64,000 nucleotides of DNA from Roseivivax marinus (GTDB lineage: Bacteria; Pseudomonadota; Alphaproteobacteria; Rhodobacterales; Rhodobacteraceae). The stretch spans positions 186,001 to 250,000 of the forward strand of contig NZ_FOAI01000005.1 in NCBI RefSeq assembly GCF_900109705.1. The letters are read 5' to 3'. The position numbers and the translations under genes are program-made. A model generated the notes under the pieces. The model searched no databases, was not told the DNA's origin, and saw only the letters and a list, made by a program, of their open reading frames with translations. Numbering within the stretch: position 1 is the stretch's first letter; the number at the start of each line of letters is the position of its first letter. This document shows, piece by piece, positions 8,077-21,563 of the stretch.

Positions 8077-9237
8077 TCACCGCCCGCCGCAGGCGCCGTC
8101 GAGCCAGCGCAGGATCTCGCCGCGGTTGCCATCGAGATCCGGCGCCGGCGCGCGCGAGGTGCGATCCTCGGCATCCGACATCTTGATCGGGTTGCCGGCC
8201 GCCTTGTAGGCCTGCCGCCCGTTCCGGTCGAGCACGTCCACCACCATGTTCCGTGACAGGATCTGCGGGTCCTTCATCACCTCGTCGACGGACTGGATCG
8301 GTCCCGTGGGAATGCCGGCCGCGGTCAGCCGCGCGATCCAGTGGGCGCGGGTGTGGTCGAGCGTCACCGCCTCGATCAGCCGCTTGAGCAGGCGCACGTT
8401 CTCGCAGCGGGCGGGATTCGTGGCAAAGCGCGGATCGTCCGCCAGCGGCAGGTTCAGTGCCACGCAGAGCTTCTCGAACAGCGCGTCGTTCCCGGCAGCG
8501 ATCACGAAAAGACCGTCAGAGGCGTGGAACGTCTCGAACGGCGCGATGGACGGGTGACGCGCACCGGTGGGGCCGGGCGCCTTTCCGGTGACCGAGGTGA
8601 TCGCCACGGCGTGTTCGAGGATGGCGAGCTGGCTGTCGAGCATCGAGACGTCGATACGCCGCCCGCGCTCGGTCCGCGTCCGATCGAAGAGCGCGGCAAG
8701 AACGCCCTGGGCGAGGTACATGCCCGCCACGATGTCACCGATGGACGCGCCGACGCGCACCGGCTCGCGCCCGTCCTCGCCGGTGATCGACATCACGCCG
8801 CCGCGCGCCTGCACGACCATGTCGTAGGCGGGGCGCTTCGCGTCCGGTCCGGTGTGCCCGAAGCCCGAGACCGAGCCGTAGATCAGGTGCGGATGTTCGG
8901 CGTGCAGCGAGTCCCAGCCGTAGCCCAGACGATCCATGACGCCGGGGCGGTAATTCTCGAGCAGCACGTCCGCGCGCGACAGCAGCCGCTCGAACACCGC
9001 GCGGTCGCCATCGGCCTTGAGGTCCAGCGCGATGGAGGACTTGCCGTGGTTGATCGCGGCGAAGTAGGCGCTTTTGCCATCCTTGAAGGGCGGAAAGGCG
9101 CGGGTGTCGTCGCCGCTGCCGGGGCGCTCGACCTTTATGACCTTCGCGCCCATGTCCGAGAACGTCATCGAGGCGAAGGGGCCGGCGAGGACGTGGGTCA
9201 GATCCAGCACCACGAGATCGGCAAGGGGCATCGGCAT
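8077..9237 (-). CDS. CaiB/BaiF (class III) CoA-transferase
   Basis: Predicted cytosolic enzyme that moves CoA between acyl donors and carboxylic acid acceptors. The 386-residue protein opens with LADLVVLDLTHVLAGPF, has the family motif NHGKSSIALDLK and the catalytic aspartate in RPAYDMVVQARGG (about residue 150). Length and motif order are normal for the family. Start: two ATGs are two codons apart; the first (9237) has GGAAG 7 nt upstream and is preferred. No other enzyme of a catabolic pathway lies beside it, so the substrate (for example a dicarboxylate, oxalate or carnitine-type acid) cannot be inferred. Confidence 0.9.
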   Translation of the reverse strand: MPMPLADLVVLDLTHVLAGPFASMTFSDMGAKVIKVERPGSGDDTRAFPPFKDGKSAYFAAINHGKSSIALDLKADGDRAVFERLLSRADVLLENYRPGVMDRLGYGWDSLHAEHPHLIYGSVSGFGHTGPDAKRPAYDMVVQARGGVMSITGEDGREPVRVGASIGDIVAGMYLAQGVLAALFDRTRTERGRRIDVSMLDSQLAILEHAVAITSVTGKAPGPTGARHPSIAPFETFHASDGLFVIAAGNDALFEKLCVALNLPLADDPRFATNPARCENVRLLKRLIEAVTLDHTRAHWIARLTAAGIPTGPIQSVDEVMKDPQILSRNMVVDVLDRNGRQAYKAAGNPIKMSDAEDRTSRAPAPDLDGNRGEILRWLDGACGGR

Positions 9238-9690
9238 GGGAAGTCTTCCGGTTGTACTGCAGTCGGCCCGATGATGAGCAAAGGTTGCCGGGCCGGTGCA
9301 AGTTGCAATCGCCGCGTCGCGGCGCGCAGCCGCGGACCGTGGCCCGGACGCACTGTCGGGCAGGGCGCGTTTACGGAGAGCAGGGGGCGCCACGCGCTTG
9401 CGGTTCGTTGACCGTGCGCCACGTGCTCGGGAGGTTCGATGCGCGTGGATGGACAGGCGCGCCGGGTCTCATTGGAAAGGCGAAAGGTTGCCCCGTGCTG
9501 TCTGGTGGTAGTCCGGCGGTTCGGGGTCGTCGGTGGCGTGCGGCATAAGCGATCAAGTTACACCCTTGGCGGATCGGTGGCGCGTGGAACCCCGCGCCCG
9601 CCCGGTCAAGCGCCTGCGTCTCTGCGATAGCGTCTTTCCTTAAGCGGGCCGCCGGCGTCGGGTGCCAACCGTGACCAACCTCCGCCGCGA
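9238..9690. other. Intergenic region without a supported gene
   Basis: This 453-bp gap lies upstream of the CoA-transferase and downstream of the large membrane protein gene, both on the minus strand. Short open frames exist on both strands but have no recognisable products, no good ribosome binding sites and the biased composition of chance frames in GC-rich DNA. It must contain the CoA-transferase promoter. I saw no tRNA, terminator or repeat. Confidence 0.6.
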
Positions 9691-13093
<3,403 letters not shown>

Positions 13094-13105
13094 GCGGGGG
13101 AACGC

Positions 13106-14275
13106 ATGACCCCCGCCGCCCGCATCGCCACCGCGGCCGAGCTCCTCGACGCCGTCTCCGATGGCATGGCCGCCGAACAGGCCTTGACCCGATGGGCCCG
13201 CGGCGCGCGGTTCGCGGGGTCCAAGGACCGCGCCGCGGTACGCGACCACGTCTTCGACGCGCTGCGCCGTTGGAGGTCCGCCGCGTGCGCGGGTGGCGGG
13301 ACCGATGGGCGCCGGGTGATGCTGGGGCTGCTGCGCCTCGACGGGGCCGATCCCGAGGAGATCTTCACCGGAACGGGGCACGCGCCGGCGTCCCTGACCG
13401 AGGCCGAACGCGCCGGGGGCAGCCCGCCCGAAGGCGGCACCGCTTGGGATGTGCCCGACTGGATCGCCGATCGGCTCGAGAGGGCGCACGGGGTGGAGGC
13501 GGCGGCGCGCCTCGCAATGGCGCTGCGCGAGCGCGCGCCCGTCACGCTGCGGGTGAACACGCTCAAGTCCGATGTCCCGTCGGCCCTCCGCACGCTGGAA
13601 GCGGACGGGATCTGTGCGCGCCCGAACCCGCTCTGCAATACCGCGCTGACCGTGACCGAGGGCGCCCGCCGGATTGCGCAGGGAGCGGCCTATCGCGACG
13701 GTCTCGTGGAATTGCAGGACGCCGCAAGCCAAGCGGTTGCCGCTCTGGTGCCGCTGACGCCCGAGGCGCGGGTTCTCGATTACTGTGCCGGCGGCGGTGG
13801 CAAGACGTTGGCACTGGCAGCGCGGATGGGCGGCGGCCCGGTCGTGGCACATGACGCCGACCCGCGCCGGATGCGCGACCTACCGGACCGTGCCACGCGC
13901 GCCGGCGCGCGGGTCGAGCGCGTGGACCACCCTGACAGCCTCTACGACGCGGTGTTGACCGATGCGCCGTGCTCGGGCAGCGGGGCCTGGCGCCGGTCGC
14001 CCGAGGCAAAGTGGTGGCTGACCCCGGAAAGGCTGAGCGAACTCAATTCGATACAGGACGACATTCTCGACCGGGCGGCAGAGCTGACCGCACCCGCGGG
14101 CACGCTGGTCTATGCCACCTGCTCGATCCTCGCCGAGGAGAACGACGCCCGCATCGACGCCTTTCTCGCGCGACATACCGGCTGGCACACGGTCCTGCGT
14201 CGCGCCTTCGATCCCGATGTCGACGGCGACGGTTTCTTCACCGCGCACTTGACCCGGCGAAAAGCCACGACCTAA
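13106..14275 (+). CDS. RsmB/NOP2-family RNA (cytosine-C5) methyltransferase
   Basis: SAM-dependent RNA m5C methyltransferase of 389 residues. The N-terminal half resembles the NusB-like/PUA-like RNA-binding part of RsmB; the SAM-binding motif I is VLDYCAGGGGKTLAL. Motif IV contains DAPCSGSGAWRR and motif VI contains YATCSI, giving the two cysteines needed for product release and catalysis. These features suit 16S rRNA C967 methylation, but alphaproteobacteria carry several paralogues, so the target is uncertain. The N-terminal domain is shorter than in E. coli RsmB. It starts 12 bp after guaB with GGGGGAACGC before the ATG. Confidence 0.88.
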   Translation: MTPAARIATAAELLDAVSDGMAAEQALTRWARGARFAGSKDRAAVRDHVFDALRRWRSAACAGGGTDGRRVMLGLLRLDGADPEEIFTGTGHAPASLTEAERAGGSPPEGGTAWDVPDWIADRLERAHGVEAAARLAMALRERAPVTLRVNTLKSDVPSALRTLEADGICARPNPLCNTALTVTEGARRIAQGAAYRDGLVELQDAASQAVAALVPLTPEARVLDYCAGGGGKTLALAARMGGGPVVAHDADPRRMRDLPDRATRAGARVERVDHPDSLYDAVLTDAPCSGSGAWRRSPEAKWWLTPERLSELNSIQDDILDRAAELTAPAGTLVYATCSILAEENDARIDAFLARHTGWHTVLRRAFDPDVDGDGFFTAHLTRRKATT

Positions 14276-14296
14276 ACAACCTGAAGGCGTTAGATT

Positions 14297-14311
14297 TTAA
14301 CGATTTCTTAG
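14297..14311. promoter_or_regulatory. CtrA-like box TTAA-N7-TTAG upstream of cckA
   Basis: TTAA (14297-14300), seven bases, then TTAG (14308-14311). This differs at one position from the full CtrA consensus TTAA-N7-TTAA. It lies in a short AT-rich patch about 50 bp before the cckA start codon. Since CckA is the top of the CtrA phosphorelay, feedback is plausible, but the sequence alone cannot prove binding. Confidence 0.4.
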
Positions 14312-14359
14312 GGTGGTGCGCGCAATCGTGGCGAGACCACGGGCGGCGGGGCGAAACGG

Positions 14360-16672
14360 GTGGGCGAACTCGGCACCATCGATAGTCGAACGGACCGCGC
14401 CGCGCCGCGCGGGCTTACGCCGTATGGTGTCGCACTGATCCTCGGCGGCGGGCTCCTCGTGTTCGCCCGCTCGCTGGAGCATACCGCGTTCAGCGCCATC
14501 CTGGTGGCGGCGGGCGCGGCGCTGGCCAGCGTGGCGCTCGGTCTCGCGGCCTTCGCGCTGGCGCGACGACGGGCGTCGGCGCCCTCGATCGCGACGATCG
14601 AGCGGGTGATCGGCGACGACGCGACCCCGTGCGTGTTGACCGCGTCGGACCTGACGCTTCGTTTCGCGAACCGCGCGGCGGTCGAGAGGCTCGATGTCGT
14701 GCCGGGAATGGCCCTTCCGGACGTTTTGCGCGACCGCCTTGCCCATCCTGCGGGACTGCTCGAACGACTGGCCCGGCATATCGACCTCGAAGGCGCGGCG
14801 AGCGAGGACGTGGTCGTGGGCGATGGGGCCGTGCGGGTGTCGGGACGGTTGGTCGCTCGTGACCTCATCTACTGGCGCGTGGACGACTTCACCGCCGCGC
14901 CCGAGGATGAAACCGGCGTTCCGACCCTCAGCGTCGGGCGCAACGGGGCGGTTCTGGCCATGAACGGCGCGGCGCGTCGTCTGCTCGGGCGGCGAGTGCG
15001 TGACCTGACCGAGCTCACCGGCGGCCCCGATCCGCGCAATGGTGGTGTTTACGAACTCACCGCCTGCGACGGCCGCCGCCGGTTCGAGATCCGCCGCTAC
15101 CCGGCCGGGCCGGGACGCAGCGAAGTGGCTCTCCTGCCCGCGACGGAGTTGGGGGCGCTCGCCGATCGGCTGCTCGAAAGTCTGCCGATCGCGCTCGCCA
15201 AGGTGGAGCCGAACGGCGTGGTGACCGCGGCCAATGCCGAGGCCCGCGAGCTTCTCGGCCTCGAAGATGGACCGGGCGCGCGGCTCGGCCAGTATCTCGA
15301 GGGCTTGGGACGGCCGATTTCGGACTGGCTGGCGGACGCCTCCAAGGGGCGGGGCCTCAACCGGCCGGAGTTTCTACGCCTCAGTCGTGCGCCGGAAGAA
15401 ACCTTCGTGCAGGTCGCGCTGACCCGCGTGGGCGGCGCGGACCTCATCGCCGTGATGACCGACGCGACCGAGCTCAAGACCCTCGAAGCGCAATTCGTCC
15501 AGAGCCAGAAGATGCAGGCCATCGGTCAGCTCGCGGGCGGGATCGCCCACGACTTCAATAACCTTTTGACTGCAATTTCAGGTCATTGTGACCTGATCTT
15601 GCTGCGGCACGACAAGGACGACCAGGATTACGACGACCTCGTTCAGATCAACCAGAACGCCAACCGTGCGGCGTCGCTGGTCGGACAGTTGCTGGCCTTC
15701 TCGCGCAAGCAGACGATGAAGGCGGAGCTTCTGGACCTGCGCGAGACACTTGCCGATCTGACGCATCTGCTGAACCGTCTGGTGGGCGAGCGTGTATCGC
15801 TCGAGCTGCGGCACGAGCCGTCCCTGCCGGCGATCCGCGGGGACCGCCGCCAACTCGAACAGGTGATGATGAACCTCGTGGTGAACGCGCGCGACGCCAT
15901 GACCGAGGGTGGCCGCATCCTGATCGAAACAGAGCGTCTCACGTTGCGCGCGCCCATGAAACGCGACCGCGCCGTGGTCGAACCCGGCGAGTATGTGGTG
16001 GTCAAGGTCTCGGACACCGGCTGTGGCATCCCGCAGGACAAGGTCCGAAGCGTGTTCGAGCCGTTCTACACCACCAAGCGCAACGGCGAGGGAACGGGCC
16101 TCGGCCTTTCGACGGTCTACGGCATTATCAAGCAGTCCGGCGGCTTCATCTTCCTCGACAGCGACCCGGGCGTCGGCACGGAATTCAAACTGATCTTCCC
16201 GGCCCACGCGCGCCCCGCTGCGACCCCGGTCCAGCCTCCGGCCGCTTCACGACCGAGCGTGCCGCGTGCGCATACCGACGCGGTCATCCTGCTGGTGGAG
16301 GACGAGGCCCCGGTTCGTGCCTTCGCCTCGCGCGGCTTGCGTCACAAGGGGTTCACCGTGATCGAGGCCGAGAACGGGGAAGAGGCGCTGTCGCTCCTCG
16401 AGGATCCGGCGCTTTCGGTGGACCTGATCGTTTCGGATATGATCATGCCCGGTCTCGACGGTCCGGCGTGGGTGCGCCGGGCGCGGGAGGCAGGGCGCGA
16501 CGTGGGCGTTGTGTTCGTGTCGGGCTATGCCGCGGACGCGCTGGAGGCGAGCGTCGAAGAGATGGAAAATGCGGTCTTTCTGCAAAAGCCGTTCTCTCTC
16601 GCCGTGCTGGCCGAGACCGTGCAGACCCGCCTCGACGAGACGATGCCGCCACAAGTTACCGAGGCGGGTTGA
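14360..16672 (+). CDS. cckA: Hybrid sensor histidine kinase CckA
   Basis: Membrane-bound hybrid kinase/phosphatase that feeds phosphate through ChpT to CtrA, controlling motility, gene transfer agents and cell-cycle functions in alphaproteobacteria. The 770-residue protein has two N-terminal membrane helices (about 22-68), PAS-like sensor domains (about 85-330), the HisKA box QLAGGIAHDFNN with phospho-acceptor His397, a HATPase domain (VNARDAM, DTGCGIP, GEGTGLGLS) and a C-terminal receiver with Asp693 in VSDMIMPG. The order and the HDFNNLLTAI signature are those of CckA. Start is GTG; no better ATG lies before the membrane helices and the Shine-Dalgarno is weak. Just after the His box the codons turn unusually AT-rich around a perfect palindrome (15581-15593). 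Confidence 0.93.
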   Translation: MGELGTIDSRTDRAAPRGLTPYGVALILGGGLLVFARSLEHTAFSAILVAAGAALASVALGLAAFALARRRASAPSIATIERVIGDDATPCVLTASDLTLRFANRAAVERLDVVPGMALPDVLRDRLAHPAGLLERLARHIDLEGAASEDVVVGDGAVRVSGRLVARDLIYWRVDDFTAAPEDETGVPTLSVGRNGAVLAMNGAARRLLGRRVRDLTELTGGPDPRNGGVYELTACDGRRRFEIRRYPAGPGRSEVALLPATELGALADRLLESLPIALAKVEPNGVVTAANAEARELLGLEDGPGARLGQYLEGLGRPISDWLADASKGRGLNRPEFLRLSRAPEETFVQVALTRVGGADLIAVMTDATELKTLEAQFVQSQKMQAIGQLAGGIAHDFNNLLTAISGHCDLILLRHDKDDQDYDDLVQINQNANRAASLVGQLLAFSRKQTMKAELLDLRETLADLTHLLNRLVGERVSLELRHEPSLPAIRGDRRQLEQVMMNLVVNARDAMTEGGRILIETERLTLRAPMKRDRAVVEPGEYVVVKVSDTGCGIPQDKVRSVFEPFYTTKRNGEGTGLGLSTVYGIIKQSGGFIFLDSDPGVGTEFKLIFPAHARPAATPVQPPAASRPSVPRAHTDAVILLVEDEAPVRAFASRGLRHKGFTVIEAENGEEALSLLEDPALSVDLIVSDMIMPGLDGPAWVRRAREAGRDVGVVFVSGYAADALEASVEEMENAVFLQKPFSLAVLAETVQTRLDETMPPQVTEAG

Positions 16673-16698
16673 TACGGCGACCGTCGCTTCGGCGCTTG

Positions 16699-17865
16699 TC
16701 AGATTGGTATGATCTCGACGGTTTCGCCGGCGGCACGGGCCGGATCGCGGGGCGAGCGGACCACCAGGCAATCGGCGGAGTTCAGCACGCTCAGAAGCGA
16801 ACTGTCCTGTCGGTCGTAGACGGTCACGCCGCCGCTCTCGTCGCGGTGTCCGCGCATGTAGTGCTCGCGCGGGCCGTTCTCGGGCAGCGGCGCGGCCAGA
16901 CGGGCGCCAATCCGGTCCGCTGGGCGTGCCGGAAGGCCGAGCATTGCCCCCACCAGCGGCAGGACGAACACGTGGCCGCAGACGATGGCGGAAACGGGAT
17001 TGCCCGGAAGGCCCACCAGGGCCGCCTCGCCGAGCCGGCCTGCCATCAGCGGTTTGCCCGGCCGCATGGCGACCTTGTAGAAGGCGCGCTCCAGGCCAAG
17101 GGCCTGGGCTGCCCGGGCGACCAGGTCATGATCGCCCACCGACGCGCCGCCGACGGTGATGACGAGATCGCAATCGGTGGCCAGGGCGAAGGCGGTCTCG
17201 AGCGACCCCATCGTGTCCCGCGCGATAGGCAGCATTCGCGGCCGCGCGCCGGCGGCCTCGAGCATGGCGTGCAGGGCGTACGTGTTCGACGCGACGATCT
17301 GGTCCGGGCCGGGATCGCCGCCCGGTGCCACGAGTTCGTCCCCGGTGGCGATCAGGGCGATCTCCGGTCGGCGGGTGACGCGCACGGAGCCGATGTTCAT
17401 CGCGGCCAGAAGGGCCACGTCGCGTGGATTGAGCAGGCGCGGTGCGCAAAGGGTATGACCGGCGGGGAAATCGGCGCCCGCGGGCCGGACGTTTGCCGCG
17501 CCTTCGACTTCGCGAATGACGATCGAGTCACCGTCGCGGTCGACGTCCTCCTGGATCACGACGCGGGTGGCACCGTCCGGCAGCGGTGCGCCGGTGAAGA
17601 TGCGGACGGCCTCGCCGGGCGCGATCGTGCCGGAAAATCCATGTCCGGCAGCGCTTTCTCCCACGACCTTCATGCGGTCTCCGGGCCGCGCGTCGATGAC
17701 CGCGTAGCCGTCCATCGCGGAGGCCGCAAAGGGCGGTTGGGCCCGGGCCGAGACTGCGTCGGCGCGCAACACGCGCCCGGCGGCCCGGACCAGCGGCACA
17801 TCTTCGGTGCCGGGATCGCGAGCCAGCGCGAACAGCGCGTCGAGCGCCTCTGAAACCGGGATCAT
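16699..17865 (-). CDS. moeA: Molybdopterin molybdotransferase
   Basis: Inserts molybdate into adenylated molybdopterin, the last common step of molybdenum cofactor synthesis. The 388-residue protein shows the MoeA hallmarks: [13 protein letters not shown] near the N-terminus, [16 protein letters not shown] and LPGNPVSA. It overlaps the end of moaC by 4 bp (ATGA), so it is translationally coupled and is the last gene of the trpGD-ung-trpC-moaC-moeA operon. It is convergent with cckA, 26 bp apart, with no clear terminator hairpin between them. Confidence 0.95.
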   Translation of the reverse strand: MIPVSEALDALFALARDPGTEDVPLVRAAGRVLRADAVSARAQPPFAASAMDGYAVIDARPGDRMKVVGESAAGHGFSGTIAPGEAVRIFTGAPLPDGATRVVIQEDVDRDGDSIVIREVEGAANVRPAGADFPAGHTLCAPRLLNPRDVALLAAMNIGSVRVTRRPEIALIATGDELVAPGGDPGPDQIVASNTYALHAMLEAAGARPRMLPIARDTMGSLETAFALATDCDLVITVGGASVGDHDLVARAAQALGLERAFYKVAMRPGKPLMAGRLGEAALVGLPGNPVSAIVCGHVFVLPLVGAMLGLPARPADRIGARLAAPLPENGPREHYMRGHRDESGGVTVYDRQDSSLLSVLNSADCLVVRSPRDPARAAGETVEIIPI

Positions 17866-18338
17866 TCCGCCTCGTACCGCCCTGATTTTCCGCCATCTTT
17901 CAGACGCAGGTGGATGCCGCCGATTTCCATCGCGCGGTCGATGGCCTTGGCCATGTCGTAAACCGTGAGGGCGGCGGTCGACACCGCGGTCAGGGCTTCC
18001 ATCTCGACGCCGGTCTGGCCGGCGGTCTTGACGGTGGCCTCGATCCGCAGGCCGGGAAGCGTGTCGTCGGGCACGAGATCCACGGCGACCTTCGTCACCG
18101 GAAGAGGATGGCAGAGCGGGATCAGGTCCGAGGTGCGCTTGGCCCCCATGATCCCCGCGAGCCGGGCGACACCGATGACGTCGCCCTTCTTCGCGCGGCC
18201 CTCGAGGATGGTCGCCAGTGTCTCGGGCGCCATGCGGACCCAGCCCGCCGCCACGGCCACGCGGGCGGTCGACGCCTTCTCGGAGACATCGACCATGTGG
18301 GCGCGGCCCTCATCGTCGAAATGGGTCAGGCCCGCCAT
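17862..18338 (-). CDS. moaC: Cyclic pyranopterin monophosphate synthase
   Basis: Converts 3',8-cyclo-GTP made by MoaA into cyclic pyranopterin monophosphate in molybdenum cofactor synthesis. The 158-residue protein has the family motifs [22 protein letters not shown] and [10 protein letters not shown], with the conserved lysines and His. The ATG at [11 protein letters not shown] is the usual start; the frame upstream is inside trpC and not homologous. It begins 4 bp after the trpC stop and overlaps moeA by 4 bp. moaA is not in the window. Confidence 0.95.
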   Translation of the reverse strand: MAGLTHFDDEGRAHMVDVSEKASTARVAVAAGWVRMAPETLATILEGRAKKGDVIGVARLAGIMGAKRTSDLIPLCHPLPVTKVAVDLVPDDTLPGLRIEATVKTAGQTGVEMEALTAVSTAALTVYDMAKAIDRAMEIGGIHLRLKDGGKSGRYEAE

Positions 18339-18342
18339 CGGA

Positions 18343-19146
18343 TCAGGCCGGAACCGGGTCGGCGAGGATGCGGGCCGTTGCGGCCTCCACATTCTCTTCG
18401 CGCATGAGCGCCTCACCGATGAGGAAGCTGCGCGCGCCGGCCTCGGCCATCGCCTTGAGGTCCTCGGGAGCGTGCAGGCCGGACTCGGACACGATGAGGT
18501 GCCCCTCGGGCACGTGCGGAGCCAGCTCGCGCGTGGTGTCCAGAGAGGTCTCGAAGGTGTGCAGGTCGCGGTTGTTGATGCCGATGAGTTTGGACTGCAG
18601 CTTGAGCGCGCGGTCCAGTTCCTCGCGGTTGTGAACCTCGACCAGCACGTCCATTCCCCAGTCCATCGCGCAGGCCTCGAGCTCGGCCGCCTGGCCGTCG
18701 TCGAGCACCGCCATGATCAGCAGGATTGCGTCGGCATGCAGCGAGCGTGCCTCGACGATCTGGTAGGGATCGAAGATGAAGTCCTTGCGCAGCGCCGGAA
18801 GCATCGTCGCGTTGCGTGCCTGGTTCAGATAGGGCTTGGCGCCCTTGAACGAGGGCATGTCGGTCAGCACGGACAGGCAGGTGGCGCCGCCGCGCTCGTA
18901 ATCCTTGGCGAGCCCCGCGGGGTCGAAGTGCTCGCGGATGAGACCCTTGGACGGAGAGGCCTTCTTGATCTCCGCGATCAGCCCGTAGCCGTTGGCCTGC
19001 GCGCGGCGGAGGCTTTCGGTGAAGGGGCGGACCGGGTCGGCGTTCTTGGCTGCCGGCTCGATCAGGTTCACGGGCATGGTCGCCTTGTCGGAGGCGATCT
19101 CGGTGAGTTTGTAGGCCTTGATCTTGTCCAAAATGGTCTCTGTCAT
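18343..19146 (-). CDS. trpC: Indole-3-glycerol phosphate synthase
   Basis: Closes the indole ring from CdRP in tryptophan synthesis. The 267-residue TIM-barrel protein has the catalytic lysine region [12 protein letters not shown], the KDFIFDPYQ segment, [10 protein letters not shown] and the phosphate-binding SESGLH and FLIGEALM motifs. It is monofunctional, with no fused TrpF. It overlaps the end of ung by 4 bp (ATGA) and is followed after 4 bp by moaC, a trpC-moaC-moeA order common in Rhodobacterales. Confidence 0.96.
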   Translation of the reverse strand: MTETILDKIKAYKLTEIASDKATMPVNLIEPAAKNADPVRPFTESLRRAQANGYGLIAEIKKASPSKGLIREHFDPAGLAKDYERGGATCLSVLTDMPSFKGAKPYLNQARNATMLPALRKDFIFDPYQIVEARSLHADAILLIMAVLDDGQAAELEACAMDWGMDVLVEVHNREELDRALKLQSKLIGINNRDLHTFETSLDTTRELAPHVPEGHLIVSESGLHAPEDLKAMAEAGARSFLIGEALMREENVEAATARILADPVPA

Positions 19147-19793
19147 GTCCTCATCCAATTGATTTCGCGTCCGCCGCCGGCTGTAAGCCAGTCGTTCACG
19201 CGCGAAAAGGGGCGGGAGCCGAAAAAGCCCCGCCGCGCGGAGAGCGGCGAAGGGTGTGGTGATGAGAGGATAAGGTGGGCGTCCCCGGATATGAAGGGGC
19301 GGAAGCCCTGCGCATGGCCGCCCCACAGGACAAACGCCCGGGGGGACTGGGATAATTCCCGAAGCACGTCTTCGGCCAGGTGGCGCCAGCCGAGCCTGGC
19401 ATGACCGCCGGCGGCGCCTTGGGGCACGGTCAGGGCGGTGTTCAGAAGCAGCACGCCCTGCGCGGCCCAGCCCGAAAGGTCGCCATTCTCGGGTCGAACT
19501 CCAAGATCGGCATCCAACTCCTTGTAAATGTTTGACAAGGATCGGGGGAGGGGGCGCACGTCCGGCGCGACCGAGAAGGCCAGGCCGTTGGCATGGCCGG
19601 CGGTCGGATAGGGATCCTGGCCCAGGATCACCACACGCACATCCGCGGGCGGCACCGCGTCGAGCGCCGCGAAGGTCACTTCGGGCGGCGGCAGAACGGG
19701 GCGCGTCTCGGCGGCCAGCGCGGTCTCGATCCGGGGCAGATGGTCGGTGAAGAACGGCAGGTGGGACCAGGCGGGCGGAACGGCGAGGCTCAC
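19143..19793 (-). CDS. ung: Uracil-DNA glycosylase (family 1)
   Basis: Removes uracil from DNA to start base-excision repair. The 216-residue protein carries the family 1 motifs: the water-activating loop GQDPYP, the Ser/Pro-rich loop, LLLNTALTV and the minor-groove loop HPSPLSA. It is complete. It is embedded between trpD and trpC with 4-bp stop/start overlaps on both sides, so a DNA repair gene is translated as part of the tryptophan operon. Its composition matches the neighbours, so the insertion is not recent. Confidence 0.95.
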   Translation of the reverse strand: MSLAVPPAWSHLPFFTDHLPRIETALAAETRPVLPPPEVTFAALDAVPPADVRVVILGQDPYPTAGHANGLAFSVAPDVRPLPRSLSNIYKELDADLGVRPENGDLSGWAAQGVLLLNTALTVPQGAAGGHARLGWRHLAEDVLRELSQSPRAFVLWGGHAQGFRPFISGDAHLILSSPHPSPLSARRGFFGSRPFSRVNDWLTAGGGREINWMRT

Positions 19794-20803
19794 GAGGAGG
19801 ACAGCCGCGCCAACGCCTCCACGCGGGCCTTGGCGGCGCCGGAGTCGATGCTCTCGGCGGCCATCGCGGCACCGGTGCGCAGGTCGTCCGCGCGTCCGGC
19901 GACCCGGAGCGCCGCGGCGGAGTTCAACAGAACCGCGTCACGGTAGGCCGAGGGCGCGCCGTCGAGCAGCGCGCGGAAGGCGCGGCCATTCTCCTGGGGC
20001 GTGCCGCCGATGATCGACTCGAAGGGATGCTCGGGCAGGCCGGCCTCTTCGGGGTGCAGCTCGAACTCGGTGACCTCACCGGCATCGAGCGCCGCGACCC
20101 AGCTGATGCCGCAGATCGACAGCTCGTCGGTGCCGTCGCCGCCGTGCACGAGCCATGCGCGTTCGGACCCGAGCGTGCGCAGGGTTTCGGCCATGGGGCG
20201 GATGAGCTTCTGCGAGAAGGCGCCCGTCAGCTGGCGCTTGACGCCGGCGGGATTGGTGAGCGGCCCGAGGATGTTGAAGATCGTCCGGGTGCCAAGCTCC
20301 ATCCGGGTCGGGCCGACATGAGCCATGGCAGGGTGGTGCATCGGCGCCATCATGAAGCAGATGCCGGCCTCCTCGAGCACGGATGCCACGCGGTTGGCGG
20401 GCAGCATCACGTTCACGCCCATCTGTCCCAGCGCGTCCGCACTGCCGGACTTGGACGACAGGTTGCGGTTGCCGTGCTTGGCTACCGGAACGCCCGCACC
20501 CGCGACCACGAAGGCGGTCGCCGTCGAGATATTGAGCGTGCCCTTGCCGTCGCCGCCGGTGCCGACGATGTCCATCGCCCCCTCGGGGGCGGTCACCTTG
20601 TGGCACTTGGCGCGCATGACGGCCGCAGCGGCGGCGTATTCCTCAACCGTCTCGCCGCGGGTGCGCAACGCCATCAGCAGTCCGCCGATCTGGCTCGGCG
20701 TGGCCTCCCCATCGAACAGCAGGGAGAAGGCGCGGGTGGCCTCGTCGCGGGTCAGCGGGCGGTCGGCGGCGGCGTCGATCAGCGGTTTCAGCGCGTCGCT
20801 CAT
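19790..20803 (-). CDS. trpD: Anthranilate phosphoribosyltransferase
   Basis: Transfers phosphoribose from PRPP to anthranilate. The 337-residue protein has an N-terminal helical domain and the phosphoribosyltransferase motifs [14 protein letters not shown] and [15 protein letters not shown], then the [12 protein letters not shown] anthranilate-site segment. It is separate from trpG rather than fused. It overlaps trpG by 4 bp at its start and ung by 4 bp at its end, so the unit is tightly coupled. Confidence 0.96.
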   Translation of the reverse strand: MSDALKPLIDAAADRPLTRDEATRAFSLLFDGEATPSQIGGLLMALRTRGETVEEYAAAAAVMRAKCHKVTAPEGAMDIVGTGGDGKGTLNISTATAFVVAGAGVPVAKHGNRNLSSKSGSADALGQMGVNVMLPANRVASVLEEAGICFMMAPMHHPAMAHVGPTRMELGTRTIFNILGPLTNPAGVKRQLTGAFSQKLIRPMAETLRTLGSERAWLVHGGDGTDELSICGISWVAALDAGEVTEFELHPEEAGLPEHPFESIIGGTPQENGRAFRALLDGAPSAYRDAVLLNSAAALRVAGRADDLRTGAAMAAESIDSGAAKARVEALARLSSS

Positions 20804-21381
20804 GCCGGCACCGGAACCTGGTCGAGGAACGTGCGCAGCATGGCATGGCCGTGCTCGGACGCGATGGACTCGGGGTGGAACTGCACCCCGTGGATCGGAA
20901 GGCTCCGGTGCGAGAGGCCCATGATCGTGCCGTCTTCCAGCTCGGCCGTGACCTCGAGCGCGTCGGGCAGGCTGGCTCGTTCCACCACGAGGCTGTGGTA
21001 GCGGGTGGCCGACAGCGGCGAGGGCAGACCGGCGAAGACACCGCCGCCCTTGTGGAGGACGTGGCCCATCTTGCCGTGCACGATCTCGGAATGGCGCACC
21101 ACCCGGCCGCCGAAGGCCTGCCCGATCGTCTGGTGCCCGAGGCATACGCCCAGAAGCGGCGTGCCGGCCTCGGCGGCGGCGCGCGTCAGGTCGAGGCAGA
21201 TGCCGGCGCGGTCGGGATCGCAGGGGCCGGGCGAAAGCACGATGCCTGCGGGGGCCATCGCCATAGCTTCGTCCACGCCCACGGCGTCGTTGCGCACCAC
21301 GCGCACATCGGCGCCGAGCTCGCCCAGGTAGTGGACGAGGTTGTAGGTGAAACTGTCGTAATTATCGATGAGAAGCAGCAT
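20800..21381 (-). CDS. trpG: Anthranilate synthase component II (glutamine amidotransferase)
   Basis: Supplies ammonia from glutamine to the TrpE subunit. The 193-residue class I amidotransferase has the oxyanion and nucleophile motifs SPGPCDP and GVCLGHQ (catalytic Cys) and the His/Glu of VQFHPES. It is the first gene of the operon in this window; trpE is not adjacent, since a divergent gene lies upstream. The 182-bp spacer to that gene should hold the operon promoter. I found no Trp-rich leader peptide there. Confidence 0.96.
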   Translation of the reverse strand: MLLLIDNYDSFTYNLVHYLGELGADVRVVRNDAVGVDEAMAMAPAGIVLSPGPCDPDRAGICLDLTRAAAEAGTPLLGVCLGHQTIGQAFGGRVVRHSEIVHGKMGHVLHKGGGVFAGLPSPLSATRYHSLVVERASLPDALEVTAELEDGTIMGLSHRSLPIHGVQFHPESIASEHGHAMLRTFLDQVPVPA

Positions 21382-21563
21382 GGGCCCTCGGTGTCCGGGT
21401 CTGCGTTGCGGCGGGGGCTGGTCGGCGCCGCGCGGGTCGCGCTATACATGCGGCGAGGGGTCGAGGCACGTCAAGGGCCGGCCCCCGCGCGCCGATCCGG
21501 CCCAAGGTCACGAGGTCCGGAGGGTGCGCCGCGACGCGGGCGGAGCAGGGAAAGGAACGCAGC

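Noticed and set aside
21382-21563. Possible trp leader peptide or attenuator before trpG
   Set aside because: No short frame with Trp codons and no terminator hairpin found; a TTGACG on the minus strand has no -10 at proper spacing.
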